A stretch of DNA of 64,000 nucleotides from Paralvinella palmiformis (GCA_025642065.1 JAODUP010000012.1:1146001-1210000), one strand, 5' to 3'. Numbered from the stretch's first letter, positions 1 through 19,516 are shown. Notes: generated by a model not told the origin, from the letters alone. Program-made: numbers and translations.

Positions 1-189
1 TTTGAACTTATAATTCTGACAAATCTATCTGAATTATAATGTCAAAGTCGATCAGAAGTAGAAATCTTACGGTCAATATATGTAAATGTAAGAAGTTATG
101 GTAAAACGTTGTGAAATTATTGAAAATATAACGAGAAAATTTGTCCATATTTCTTTGAAATTGATCTTTATGGAAACCAATTGCTGTAA

Positions 190-261
190 TCCCATATGGT
201 CTAGTGGTTAGGATTCCGGCCTTTCACGCCGGCGGCTCGGGTTCGATTCCCGGTGTGGGAG
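190..261 (+). tRNA. tRNA-Glu, anticodon UUC
   Basis: Complete 72-nt tRNA gene. The 7-bp acceptor stem pairs TCCCATA (190-196) with TGTGGGA (254-260), with discriminator G at 261. The anticodon stem CCGGC/GCCGG closes a 7-nt loop carrying TTC at 223-225, which reads Glu codons GAA/GAG. Internal promoter box A (TGGTCTAGTGG) and box B (GGTTCGATTCC) are intact, and a TTTT run at 268-271 suits Pol III termination. There is no intron and no CCA is encoded, as usual for nuclear eukaryotic tRNA genes. No mispairs beyond one G-T wobble, so it is probably functional and not a SINE relic. Confidence 0.95.
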
Positions 262-800
262 GTTATATTTTGTCATTCGTTAAAGGCAGACTATTCTAAT
301 CATAATTACCTTGAACGTGTCACTTTCTCCAAACCGTACATCACATTACTCTGAAATTTAACTCTCTTTTTTGTTTACTTCTTGTGTGTGTGTGTGGTTC
401 ACATCATGCAATAATATTTGGCAATAACAGCTAAATCACATTACATTATATCTATGTTTGTCATGAAAGGGACATTATAACAGTAATTATAATACGTAGT
501 AGTAGTAGCAGCAGTCTAGGTAGTAGTAGTAGCAGTCGAAGTAGTAGTAGTAGTGGTGGTAGTAATAATAGTAGTAGTCGAGACTATAGATTTGGGCGCT
601 CGATAGAAAAGGTGAAGAGGGGGGAGGGTTTATACATCATTAATCTCGCGCCAACCTTCTTCAATAGGGAGTAATCCAACCCCCATGAGATACGCCCCGT
701 TAGTGGTGGCGTTGGCAGTGGAAAAGTAGTAGTAGAGGTAGTAGTAGTAGTAAAAATAGTAGTATTAGTAGTACAAGTAGTAGGAGAGGTTTAGATGTTT
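262..800. other. gene-free DNA with AGT trinucleotide arrays
   Basis: No gene seen. From about 496 the sequence is dominated by imperfect AGT (TAG/GTA) repeats at 496-580 and 725-783, with AGC and GGT variants. A non-repetitive stretch at about 581-720 separates them. A third AGT block lies just beyond the SINE fragment at 914-973. The same AGT unit encodes the C-terminal serine tract of the gene at 19574-21046. Confidence 0.6.
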
Positions 801-912
801 AGATGTTTGATGTTTTACGGCCACTTCTGTGCATAAGGTAGGCTTAATTGGCCGAACGACATCCAAAGGTAATGAATGAGGTGAAGTGAAAGATGAAACA
901 CCCTTCAGACTT
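801..912 (-). mobile_element. 5'-truncated tRNA-derived SINE fragment
   Basis: On the minus strand this matches the 3' half of the SINE seen in full at 5258-5440: the segment from the GTTTCATCTTTCAC region through GGCC(A/G)(A/T)TTAGCCTACC to GTGGCCGTAAAAC and an ATC-rich tail. The tRNA-like head is missing; the match stops where an AGT/GGT microsatellite begins, so the head may have been lost by 5' truncation or replaced by repeat expansion. Confidence 0.75.
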
Positions 913-913
913 G

Positions 914-2020
914 AGTGGTGGTGGTGGTAGTAGTAGTAGTAGTAGTTGTAGTAGTAGTAGTAGTAAAAGTAGTGTTGCGGTTAAGTATTAATAATCCATA
1001 ACTACAATGACGGAATGTCGATGACGTTGTGTGAGGGATTAATTTCATTTTTATCCTAATTAATGTAAAACGATAACCTAGGTGTGTTGATGTGGTTAAT
1101 GTTCTATTTACAGCTCCACAATACGTTTATCAATACAATGTCATCTTTTGTATTACGCTCCAGACGCATGAAGGCTTTAAATGGCTAAATTCTGCTCGTG
1201 GCTAGTGTCTCTATATTGCGGCTCAGAGAATACGTCGGCAAAACTGACGGGACGTTCTAACCCCCGGTAAGACCGAGCTGTTATCAGGTTATAGGAAGAC
1301 CAGCGCAACGCCCACAGCAGCATATCGTATTGGCCCCTTGAAAGCGAGTCAGGTGACGGCCAAAGCGTGACCGACGTGAATAGACCGCGACATCCAGTCA
1401 TCACAGATCGGGAGACGAACGTCCCGTCCCCTTTTGGGGTCAAATACTGTTAATAATTGCTGGGCGGAAGCGAGACTAGAAAAGGACTGTTTCGATTGTA
1501 GTTTTACTTTAAAAGTTATATTTCACCGACATAATGATCACTGGTAAAAGATCTCATTCAAAGTGAAAAGTTCTCCCCCGCTGACTATAAGAGAGCCTGT
1601 TGCGTGATGGCACGCCAAACAGCCTTCATCTGACTGCTGTACGGGCGCTGAGCTATTATACGGCGACAAAAGAAACATTTCTAGATGACATAGGCTGATA
1701 AACTGAAAGCAACTCGTCTCGTGGTTAGCAATAGACTTCTTTTAAAAAATTGTAACATGGCATTTACATTAGCTGACAGAAGACAAATGGCGAACGATGA
1801 GTTTCATTCTTCCAAGGTCTTGGGCTACTTCTGTTCCTTTCAAAACCGAAATTATTTATCAGTTCTGTAATTAGTGAAGGCGTATGTTCATAATATAATA
1901 GTCGGAAAACTTTTAAAAACTAATTAAAACGTGAATATCATTTATATTGACACCGCAGCTGGAAAATATTGTACTATATTTACTCCTTTCTGCTTTTCGC
2001 ACATATTGTGTGTGGTGTGT

Positions 2021-2078
<58 letters not shown>

Positions 2079-2599
2079 AATAGTATGAGTCATTATATAT
2101 CTGATGATACATACCATAATTTCAGCTAAATGTTTGTCAGTTTGTAAATAAATTATAATATTCCCGTGAAAAGTGACATACGCCGATTAACAACAAATAT
2201 TGTAGTCTGATTACTGGACAGTCATTGCTCTGATATACCATAAGTGTGTCGACGTCTTCTCGAAAAACGGAATCAATTACACCAGATTTGCATCAATTAT
2301 TTTGGTTACCATGACAATTCCGATGTCGCCTCAAATTCCAGAAGACACTAATATTATCCTCTCTGGCATGACGATTCCATGTACATCATTCAAACCCGTA
2401 AAACAAGACACTTAGCGATCTTAACTATCTTAACAAGTGTGTTATATAATTAATAAATATCATAAGCACACATATTTACGACAGTCCATGTGTGAGTATA
2501 TAGGTGAGTACTCATTTTGGTATCACGAATTTAAATGCAATTTTCAATGTTTTTTTTAGTCTATTTGACCTCTTTATCTAGCATAACCACTCCTAATTA

Positions 2600-2600
<1 letters not shown>
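914..2600. other. gene-free DNA; AGT array, TA array, small inverted repeat
   Basis: No convincing gene. Contents: a GGT/AGT array at 914-973; a relatively GC-rich stretch at about 1190-1450 bounded by a perfect 12-bp inverted repeat (GACGGGACGTTC at 1246-1257, reverse complement at 1417-1428); a TA array at 2024-2072. An 88-codon open frame on the minus strand at 1177-1443 covers the GC-rich stretch but shows no recognisable domain and I do not call it. Confidence 0.4.

Positions 2601-2685
<85 letters not shown>
2601..2685. repeat. TA dinucleotide array, 85 bp
   Basis: Uninterrupted alternating TA. Flanked by ordinary AT-rich sequence. Confidence 0.97.
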
Positions 2686-2687
<2 letters not shown>

Positions 2688-3630
2688 GACTTATGTGAAA
2701 GTTGTACCAGAATACACTCTAATAAGCTAATTTAGTGGGGTTTTTTAAATTAATTGTATTGTGTAACAGGTTGTATTAATTTGGAGTCGTTATTTTAATG
2801 TAGACGTGAATGAGTTTTGAACCTAAGTAGCCTTACAGTTGTTTATACATTGGTTTTTAGTATAAACATTGGGATCCTGTACCAAGAACAAGAGATGATT
2901 TATAAACTAGACTTATGTAAAACTGATAGTTCGCAATCTTTTAAATGTATATTGTAGCCATCTCGATCCCGATCAAGATGGTCTGGTTTAGCAATCCTCG
3001 TGACCTCACCTGCTCCGTACTCAATCTAACTACTACAAAGTGATCCCACTCTCGACTCATTTACATATATCTTGTTATAAGAGTACAAAATAATCTTTGT
3101 AAGGTTTTTCACAATATAGTTTTCTTTATCTATTTAAGTAAAATGTTATAACCGGGTAATACAAACAACTTGTATTATATAACGCCAGATTTTAGCTGTC
3201 TAGCCTAAAAAATGGCGGCGCGCACATACCATTAATGGTCGATTAACCAGCACTTTGACCCGTATTGTATTAGCTCTGAAATTTTTAAATGAGGTTGTAT
3301 TAGATATATAAGCCACAAATAAGGGTTGCTCAATCGTTGTGCTGAGATCTTTAATAATTGCTGCATTACTTGGAACAACGTATATGTTTTAACTATGCTC
3401 AAACTATATATTCTTTTTCACGTTTTTGTTTTGTTACGTCTCTCGTATATTTCTCACAAACTTAAAAGCCGCGTTTCGCTCGAACTCAAAAGCTTCCTGC
3501 TGCTGAGGGCCACTTGAGCCTCTGCCCAATATAACTAAGGGTTTAGAATAAATTAAAAAAATCATAGTCTCAACCAATGTCATTTGTACTGCCGTCAGAA
3601 TATTTTGCGAACACAGAGACAAACAGATTA

Positions 3631-3645
3631 ACACACACACACACA

Positions 3646-3696
<51 letters not shown>
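3631..3696. repeat. CA dinucleotide array, 66 bp
   Basis: CA repeat with a single missing base (ACC) at about 3651. Open frames across it are Val-Cys translations of the repeat and are not genes. Confidence 0.97.
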
Positions 3697-3697
<1 letters not shown>

Positions 3698-3953
3698 TGT
3701 TTTATATCATAATGTCGACCCGTAAATCATAATGTAAGAGGTAGTTTTCTCGTTATTTCCATCTGTAGTGTAGAACCAGACACAGTGTTGATGTGTTGTA
3801 TGTATAGTATACTACGAGACAGTAGCAAGATATAATGTTTCTATGTTGAGTATCCATTTAATTAAACTGTTATGGTAATTAAACGAGTCTTATATTGTGG
3901 CAGTACCAGCAGAATGTACTATAAGCTCTTTAGTAATTCCGGTTGTGGTGCTG

Positions 3954-4139
3954 TATGATGATGATTGGTGTGTTACGGCCACTTCTGTCCACATGGTACG
4001 CTAAATGGGCCGAGCGACCTCCAAAGGTAATGAAGCGAAGTCAAAGATGAAACACCCTTCAGATATGCCCACGCCGAGATTCGAACACAAGTGGTAGTGA
4101 TCTGAGGTCCAACGCGCTACCTACTAGACCACAGAGGTC
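3954..4139 (-). mobile_element. full-length tRNA-derived SINE with target-site duplication
   Basis: Minus-strand copy of the SINE. The head reads CCTCTGTGGTCTAG then box A, and box B appears as GTTCGAATCTC. The body keeps the GGTCGCTCGGCCCATTTAG core and ends in GGCCGTAACAC followed by an ATC-rich tail. Flanks carry a 12-bp duplication with one mismatch: GTTGTGGTGCTG at 3942-3953 and GTTGTGTTGCTG at 4145-4156. That is the signature of retrotransposition. The SINE is non-autonomous; no LINE partner is seen in the window. Confidence 0.9.
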
Positions 4140-4156
4140 CCCTAGTTGTGTTGCTG

Positions 4157-5237
4157 GTAGAAGGGGTAGTCTATTTGAGTATTTCAACCTCGCATTACAT
4201 TATGATGTACATCATCATTACATAAAATAATATATTTTGTGGGTCACTCTGACCTGATTTATGATTGACGTTGACGATATTAAACGTATTCGAGTCCTAC
4301 AGACAAAAAATATATGGCTTAAAAATTGACATCTGTGAAGGAGATCTTTACAATGGAAGGAAGAGTAATATATTGTCTGCATATTGATAATATTAAACGA
4401 ATTTCAGTGAAATAGATGCCGTTCTATAGTTCACTGTTTAGCTGTCAGCGTTTTCCCACCAGATTAGGATACTTTTGTCAGTTGGTCAACATCGGAAAAA
4501 AATCGATTAGCTTCAGTCCTAAAACTATATTGATATAAAGTCTATGCTTCAACACCTATAGTGTTATCTGTTTCCATTAAACGAACCCAAGTATTAATAT
4601 TTTACTTGTACTTATGGTATATCATTACGCAAGTGATATGTTTAAACAATATACGAATACAACAATCATTAGAGAAGATCTGTTTTAGTGCGACTACTTT
4701 AGATAATAATGTGCCAATCGCCCCCCCCCCCCCAACTAGGTTATAGTAAGCAGCTCTCAACCTCTGTGATGTTTACATTTTTTTTAAATTGGGCTTTTCT
4801 CACAAATACCGCGATTTGACTTATATGTTATGTGCACTCGTGGAAAAAGGAGATATTGTAGCAAGGATAACAGAGGAATACAATGAACAGTGTACTAAAA
4901 GCCTGTAGTAAAATAGTTTTAGCGCACTATCTGTCTTTTCTAAAGCCCCCCCCCCACCTCCCTCTACTGTAAACATCCATATATTAACTGTTATTAAATA
5001 GCGTGAATTTTAATATAATACCATTTTAAAGTCGGTAATGTTTTGCAGTTTTTAGGACTTTACGAAACTCGCAAGTCGTTTACGGTGTCCCATTTATTAA
5101 GTCCTTCTTGCGGCTTGATAACTCACAACGCGTTCTTTATTAGTCATATGGTCTATATAAATACAATAGTAAATTCTAGTTAGCAATAGATACGGATCAG
5201 TAAATCAATCAGTTATATATTTCCATTACGTAACTGG
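4157..5237. other. gene-free AT-rich DNA
   Basis: No gene, RNA or mobile element recognised. There are two poly-C tracts, at about 4722-4733 and 4946-4955. A short open frame ending in proline codons at 4561-4746 is produced by the first poly-C tract. Confidence 0.4.
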
Positions 5238-5257
5238 TCCACCCGTTATAACGGGGC

Positions 5258-5440
5258 GCCTCCGTGGTCTAGCGGTAGCGTGTTGGACCACACATCACTA
5301 CCACCCGTGTTCGAATCTTGGCGTGGTCATACCTGATAGTTGTTTCATCTTTGACTTCGTTTCATTACATTTGGAGGTCGCTCGGCCCATTTAGCCTACC
5401 ATGTGCACAAACGTGGCCGTAAAACACCAATCATCATCAT
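5258..5440 (+). mobile_element. full-length tRNA-derived SINE with 15-bp target-site duplication
   Basis: Best-bounded SINE copy in the window. It starts with a tRNA-like head (box A TGGTCTAGCGG at about 5266-5276, box B GTTCGAATC at about 5310), then a body containing GGAGGTCGCTCGGCCCATTT and GTGGCCGTAAAAC, and ends in ATCATCATCAT. Flanks are a 15-bp duplication with one mismatch: TCCACCCGTTATAAC (5238-5252) and TCCACCCATTATAAC (5440-5454). By eye it matches the copy at 54033-54214 at roughly nine bases in ten. Transcription by Pol III from the internal boxes and mobilisation by a LINE reverse transcriptase is the known mechanism for such elements. Confidence 0.93.
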
Positions 5441-5454
5441 CCACCCATTATAAC

Positions 5455-6589
5455 AACGACCCTCCCCGAATTATTTACTTTGATTAACTATCCTGAGTGC
5501 GTTGTCTTAAATTGTATTTGTCGACGCAAGTATCGCAAATCGTCTTTCTAATAATATCGATACCAAACAACACATAACACAGAGAGAGAGAGAGGGGGGG
5601 GGGAGACACACACACACATATTCATATTTCTACAATTTCATCATCATGATAAGATATATCGAACAGCCTCAACTGTTACTCAGCGTTGGTCTTATAATAG
5701 GAGAATACCATTGACCTACTTTAAGATATATTTCTGTGGAATATTCGAAATACTGTATATTAATTAATAGGCAAATATAATCCTCGTAATTTGTAGTCAA
5801 TGGACTAAATATCCATTTTAAAACTAGCTGTACCATGAAGGTCCTCCTCTCTTTTTGAAAAGAAAATCTCTCTCGCGCTCGAGGGGGGGGGGCCATTTGA
5901 GCCATCAATGAATTTATCATTCAAAATAAACCATTTGTAAAATGATCACAAATTGAAACGAATCCCATAAGATACACACACACACAAACAATCTAACACT
6001 GCCTAAGACAGGTACTGGATCGTCAGAAACTCCTAATATGGAACTCCTAACGAAACCTTTTTGAATATGAAGTCCCTCACGCACAACCTCATCGACGTTT
6101 GCGTGTATACTTTACTTAGTATACGTGACCGAACCATTGATGTAACTGATTGTTAAGTTTATAGTTATATCACAATCTTCAAGAAATAGGCACACTCGAT
6201 GAACAACCTCACCACAAGTAGACTATACTAGTACTAAGTGCTGGCTTGTACTGTTTCTTCCGTGTCTGTATAATTTTATCGAGCTTAACAACTAGGGGAC
6301 GAGCACTTACTGACTAAATGCTTTCTACCGTAGACTGGAGCGAGGGAGGGCGGATGGCGTTGTTTGCTCGTTCGAAACATGACAGCGGCTACATCCTACT
6401 CTCTTCTTCCAATCAGTTCTCTTGGATGAACGGTTCCTTCCCAACTTTAAACATCGGCCAACATTCTGCCTGGCTGAGCCCTGGCCTTTTATATGTGGCA
6501 TACATAAAGGCGAAAGTACTTTGAAGTGTTTGTCAAATTAACACCTAGCAAAGATGGCCTCGACCCGATGGTCTCAAGTAAGAGCCTTC
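5455..6589. other. gene-free DNA with small GA/G/CA tracts
   Basis: No gene recognised. A compound GA, poly-G, CA tract lies at 5581-5619 and a poly-G tract at about 5883-5892. A 68-codon frame at 6318-6524 shows no domain and is not called. Confidence 0.4.
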
Positions 6590-6688
6590 GACAATGTGCT
6601 AAATTTGGCACTTTAATTTACAGTTGGGCTAAGCATGTTTCCCGTTTGTTGTGTGACCAACAGTAGTTTGTGACGTAATGAGAACTTT
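6590..6688 (+). repeat. dispersed repeat, copy 1 of 2 (GACAATGTGCTAAA family)
   Basis: About 100 bp matching 46538-46640 in the same orientation. Shared blocks include GACAATGTGCTAAA, TTGGCACTTT, TTAATTTAC, TTTCCCGTTTGTT and TTGTGACGTAATGA. Outside these limits the two loci do not align. No coding capacity; probably a remnant of a non-autonomous element. No terminal repeats or target-site duplication seen. Confidence 0.75.
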
Positions 6689-6826
6689 AGAAAGAGCTCA
6701 TCAGCTGGAGATTATGGAACCAATGTTACAACAACCTGCTACAAACAGCCTCATCAAGCTGACATTGTCTGTCTAATTGCGATACATGCTACAGTAAAGA
6801 TGATCTGTCTTAATAGTTTTGTTTTT

Positions 6827-7012
<186 letters not shown>

Positions 7013-7015
<3 letters not shown>

Positions 7016-8174
7016 CTCATATACCTCACCATCCATTCATGCTCACTCATACAAACAAATAAAACATTACGAATGTTACATTTTAAGTTTTTTTAAATAG
7101 TAGAAGGTAAGCCCCTGAACACAAAAGACAATTTATTGCGTGATGACAAAATGTATAGTAATATCATCAATAATAGCAATTAATTTTATTACTTGTTGTT
7201 AATAATGATATAACAACCAGAACTGTTAATGTTCCTTGTCTTATTCTAGTCTATACTAGAACTATTGCGACTAATTAAAACTCAATAGAAACATTTAATT
7301 TATTTGAAAATTGTTTATTCTGATGTGAAGAATATACATAGATATTATTGCGTTGTCTTGATTAAGATCTGTTATTATATTTCGTGGCGCGTGTAGACAT
7401 GGTTTCCTTATGTTAATAAGCATCGGTCAGATAATAGGGACAGGTGAAATTCTGCCAACGTTAGACAAATAGGTCACACTATAGGTAGGCCAATATTTAA
7501 TTTGTTTGATATTTAAGTCAGTAGTAACAAGGCACGCTGAATAATGGTAAGACAAGAACAAAATTTCCACTTTCATCAACCTAAACCCAACATAATGACA
7601 AAATGGAATGTCATATAAAGATCAGACGAAAGTCGCCCAGCAGACCGAGCACTTTGGCTGTAAGTTTCCCCTTTCATTGTAATGTAACCAAAAAGTGGGA
7701 CGTTCTATGGATGAATTTTATTCAGGTAGTGATGCATCTTCTTGGTAGCCAGGATAGGAAAACTTCTAACCTTAATCCGACTGCTTCCCACTATAATACA
7801 CCGTAGAGATATACAGTTATGGAAACTGTCCTGTTGGTTTAACACGGGTGTCGTGTCCATATATGGCCATGTTAGTGGAGACCGAGAAAGTCATTTCGCA
7901 GCAGATGGTGGAATGAAATAAAAACAAAAATGGGAAATGGTGGCCGAAGAAAACTAGATGGCGTTCTTCAATAAATCATCTCAAATTACATTAAATAGCT
8001 CCACAGTACCTGTATGGACTGTGACATGTGTACATTGTTAACTAGGCCCCCCAAGTGCGGGCTGCCTCCTTACACGGGTCAGATAAAGACCTTCCACACC
8101 TGTTCTCTGATCTAAATGTTTCTTTTTTTTAAATATTTTTGAATTATTGTATTAACCTTTCAGATATTAAACTA

Positions 8175-8178
<4 letters not shown>
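7013..8178. other. gene-free DNA
   Basis: No gene, RNA or recognisable repeat. Small open frames (for example 7603-7806) have no domain, no supporting splice sites and are within what chance gives. Confidence 0.4.

Positions 8179-8266
<88 letters not shown>
8179..8266. repeat. compound TA / CA array
   Basis: TA repeat (8179-8238) running directly into a CA repeat (8238-8266). Confidence 0.97.
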
Positions 8267-8269
<3 letters not shown>

Positions 8270-8704
8270 CATGGCTTTTTTCTTCACCTATCCTTACAAT
8301 TTCATTATTAATTTGGCTATCTAACTGGCTGCCGGCTGGTTGGCTGGCTGTCCCACTATCTGCCTACGTGTTTATCAGTGAACATAACTTGTGAGTGCCT
8401 GTTGTGAACTAGAACTATGGCCACTCCTCACCAGTCATTGTTCTCTGTTCTATATCCGTGTAAAGATATTGATGGAGGAGAGTTAGTTTAGTAGAGTTAC
8501 AATATCAAATGTATTTGTCTGTTTCATTAAAACCAAACATCTGGTCTATGCCTTGATAATCTGATGATTTGCTAAATGTTTAGCTGTTTTTTTTTTAATA
8601 GGATGATATACATCTCGCACTATTCTAGTTGTCAGCTGACATTATTGTGACATTATTGTGACTGGTATTTGACCTCAACGTACACAAACTTTAATATGGT
8701 ATAT

Positions 8705-12330
<3,626 letters not shown>

Positions 12331-12334
12331 GAGA

Positions 12335-12781
12335 TATAAGCTCCGCCCCATACGGACATCACCGCAGCCTCTCTATAACAGCATACACACGGACACACAC
12401 ACAGATTGAGGTGTCTATCTCACAGTCTTCTCTCTTGGGTGGGTAGTTTGGCTGACGGTGTTTGAAAGAGAAGGCAGCCTGCTTATCAAAAGGGAGTAGA
12501 CAGTGTTTAGAGAGCTCAGTTAGCCTAAGTCTCTCACCAACAGATAGTGTCCTTGCTGGCTTTACCCTGTCGTTTGTCACCGGATGATAAACACACGAAC
12601 TAGACCGATCGTCCATGACTTGAGTAGTAGTAGAGATCATGAAGACGATTTCTTCGAGCCTTTGACACCGTGTGTTGGCTTTTCATAGAAGGGTTTAATA
12701 CACCCCCGGTTCACCGTAGAACTTCTGGAGCTTCGTTGCGTGGAGATAATCTGGTTCCTGCGGATATGCTTGCCATTTCTG
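12335..12781 (+). promoter_or_regulatory. possible promoter and non-coding first exon
   Basis: Weak candidate. A TATAAG box at 12335-12340 is followed at once by a GC-box-like CTCCGCCCC. Downstream, a good 5' splice-site match (TTCTG then GTATGT) begins at 12782. If the segment between is a first exon, the acceptor at 19515-19516 would give a 6.7-kb 5'-UTR intron for the gene at 19574-21046. All of this is inference from short motifs. Confidence 0.18.
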
Positions 12782-13308
12782 GTATGTATTATAACTTTTC
12801 CTTATTCAATCTCAGAGCCACTGCTTAGCTAAATTCTTCTATAATCCTAACGTCTAACCCATACTACTAGACTATTAGGCGTGTCGGCTAATGATACGAT
12901 GCTATCTAGACGAGATCCGATGTGCCAGTATTTGATCAAACTTATAACAAATCCTTCCCCTGTGGCGACTGTGGCATTCTAATGCGCTAACACGATTCAC
13001 GGGCCATTATCAATAACAACGTTGGACATGCGTTCACGCTGTCTAACAACAAGCCCACCATGGTGCTGTCAGATATCGAACTGGAACAATCGGTGCTGTC
13101 ACTTGCATTTTGATAAACGACACAGGAACACAGTGATGGTCAGGTGTCATGGCACGCTGAATCACTGAATGGTCATTTGTGGCCAGTGTCTGTTTGGGGT
13201 TTTCGTATTTGTTGTTTCCGTGTATTTAACACGCATTAAGGAGTCCCCACTGATAGACTAGCTGACGTTCACTGTGTTGGTCCCAAATTCTAATAGAAAT
13301 TGCTCAGG

Positions 13309-17067
<3,759 letters not shown>

Positions 17068-17195
17068 GCTCTGAGCACCTGTCAGCCTGTAGATCAGAGC
17101 CTGAACTGTCTAGTGGGGATTATGACAGAGCAGGGATCCTCAGTGCGGAGCTAACCACCTTTTAGTGTGTTAATGACAGTCTAAGTACCAGAGTA
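17068..17195 (+). repeat. dispersed repeat family (GAGCACCTGTCA), copy on + strand
   Basis: Aligns with the reverse complement of 60637-60795. Shared blocks: GAGCACCTGTCA, TGTAGATCA, AGTGGGGATT, AGAGC, and GTTAATGA followed by GTCTAAGTACCAG. Partial copies also lie at 27077-27130 (+, head part) and 33574-33645 (-, tail part). The + copy lacks the clear GATGCTACCAGCATC tail hairpin seen in the others. Non-coding; class unknown. Confidence 0.7.
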
Positions 17196-17368
17196 TTCAG
17201 ATATGTCAAATGACCAGCGACTGTCCAGTCCTGTACGTAGTCACTTGTGCATATTCCAACAGATTATTCATGTTATAATGAGTAAAAGGTCGCTTTTTGA
17301 GGTAATCGGTCACAGGGTAAAGTTGTTGGTGTCACCATGTTTGCTCAGATCTCCGTTCGAAACACAAG

Positions 17369-17370
<2 letters not shown>

Positions 17371-17446
<76 letters not shown>

Positions 17447-17461
17447 GTGTGTGTGTGTATG

Positions 17462-17499
<38 letters not shown>

Positions 17500-17524
17500 T
17501 GTGTGTGTGTGTGTTGTATTTTAT

Positions 17525-17585
<61 letters not shown>
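17371..17585. repeat. compound TA / GT / TA / GT array
   Basis: TA (17371-17443), GT (17444-17460), TA (about 17466-17496), GT (about 17501-17514), a T-rich interruption, then GT (17530-17585). The 157-codon frame through it is Ile-Tyr and Val-Cys repeat translation. Confidence 0.95.
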
Positions 17586-17586
<1 letters not shown>

Positions 17587-17932
17587 AGTCTATCTTCAAT
17601 TTTCTATCTCTCCGAAACAAAAGACAATTTTCATAATTACATTCTTCATTATGAAGTCATCAATGTTTTATCTTAGACTAAACCAACACACAGTCTATTA
17701 TGTTGTTATTCCAGAGATAAGGTTATGTTATGTTATGACAGAGTGAGCTCATTGAGAGATAACGATGTTACCTGGAGTAAGTCGGTCAGTGATTGGCATG
17801 GTAATGTTCTGAGCATTACTGTTTATGACCTTCAAATGACATTGATGTCTGAAGACCATGTACATCCACGATGGGATAATGGCCAAAGTAATCTCACTTC
17901 AGCATTCACCTCCGGTTATGTCAACCGCGCGC

Positions 17933-17938
17933 GAGAGA

Positions 17939-17972
<34 letters not shown>
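17933..17972. repeat. GA dinucleotide array
   Basis: Near-perfect GA repeat preceded by CGCGCG. Confidence 0.95.
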
Positions 17973-17975
<3 letters not shown>

Positions 17976-19514
17976 TTTACGCCATCAACCCACAACGCTC
18001 TTCTCTGTTATGTTATGGGTGTTACATTATTGACATATAATGGTCATTATTACGATGAAGTAATGTGTTTATTGCTAACTTTAACCTCAATGCTGGGTGT
18101 GATGCTAATCCAAGGACAACATAAGACATATGTCCAGATTTCTCCATAACACGAACTTCAGCCATTAGTGTCCTGGTGTTGTGCATTCAGCGTAATTATT
18201 GCACTACTTCAGGTGTGATACTTCAGTTCAAGTGGAAATTGGCTCTTCCAGATGAAGGAGCAGCACATTCTAATATCGTCTAACATCTGGTCTTACCATG
18301 ATATGTCTAAGCTATAATAAGCTGCCTTCAGGTTAAAACATTGTTCGATCCTCTTTTAGACAGATGTATTTATTTGCGATCACCGAGATTAAATCATGTT
18401 TAAATCGTTTTACTAAATTCTTCGCGCCCTAGAGTAAAATACCTGGCAGTCATTGATTTAAATGTCTAAACTGTTCGAAAACTGTTCCGTTGATGTATTT
18501 TAAAATATGAAATGTTAAACCGTGTTTACAATAGATTTACATACACACTGACACACACACTGAGACACTGACACGCACACGCACGCACGCACACACACAC
18601 ACATTCTCTCTCACACACACTGTGTTTGTGTATGTGTGTGCGCGCGTGTGTGTGTTGGGGGAATAACCAGTACTGCTGCCTTATTAATAATGCACACTTG
18701 CTTATGAATATTAAATTGGTCCTGTTTAGATGAGAACCGAGATTCATCTACATATTGAGTATCAGGGCATAAACAATGTATTCATAACCGATGTTAGAGT
18801 TTAATGTATTCATTACTCTCTATATAGCAGTGAACAGTAGAAACATGATAACTCGGTGCTATCAGAGAGACAAGGCGATGTTTAGTACTCTGGGGGGCGA
18901 TGTAGGTACTTCGGGACGGTTGTTAATACACACAGCCGTCGACCTCCCGTCGTGTACCGGTCATGACCAGACAATCGGGTTGTCACCTGTGTCAGGTGGA
19001 CAACACAAAAGGTTCCCGTAAATTCTAAACATTATTCATCTACTTCACATAAACGTTGTCCGAGTTCTATTACTCCTGCCAGTGTTCATTTATTGCCGTG
19101 TAGCATCAATGTAGATAAGCTATCGACAGCTATTTCTATAGCTATTCTAAATCGGGGAAGATATCGGGTTATAATGTGGACATAGAGGTTTTGTCTTTCG
19201 GTCAGGTGGCAGCACTCTCGTTCAAAAGGTTCTTCCCAAACGCGAACCAAAATTGTAGACTAATGGCTAGAGCTAGACACACACACACAGAGAGGCCTTA
19301 CCGTTGGTGTTGATTGACGAATTTGTTCCTGTCACTATGGAAAGAGTGACGAGCTCATTATAAAATATCTGTGGTCAGATTTCATTTAGCACTACCGTGT
19401 CTCACGTGAGAAAATAATCAAAGCCAATGTCTACATAATAATTAGTAAACAAAACCTACTACTGATTTTATGCAGTTACCCAGATAATATATTATGATAT
19501 TTTTATTTTCTTTC
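17973..19514. other. gene-free DNA upstream of the + strand gene
   Basis: No coding exon recognised. A CA/CT/GT simple-sequence zone lies at about 18539-18655. The 3' part (19250-19514) is probably the end of a 5'-UTR intron of the following gene, given the acceptor at 19515-19516. Confidence 0.4.
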
Positions 19515-19516
19515 AG
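19501..19516 (+). promoter_or_regulatory. 3' splice acceptor before the single-exon gene
   Basis: A pyrimidine-rich tract ending TTTTCTTTCAG, with AG at 19515-19516, is a strong acceptor match. It lies 57 nt before the ATG at 19574. The paralog on the other strand has a matching acceptor 75 nt before its ATG, which supports a shared 5'-UTR intron. Confidence 0.6.

Noticed and set aside
1177..1443. 88-codon minus-strand frame in a GC-rich stretch
   Set aside because: No recognisable domain, and GC-rich DNA has fewer stop codons by chance. The 12-bp inverted repeat at its edges (1246-1257, 1417-1428) was noted but is short enough to be chance.
5258..5330. tRNA-like sequence considered as a true tRNA gene
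   Set aside because: Boxes A and B are present but the acceptor and anticodon stems do not pair; it is the head of a SINE with target-site duplications.
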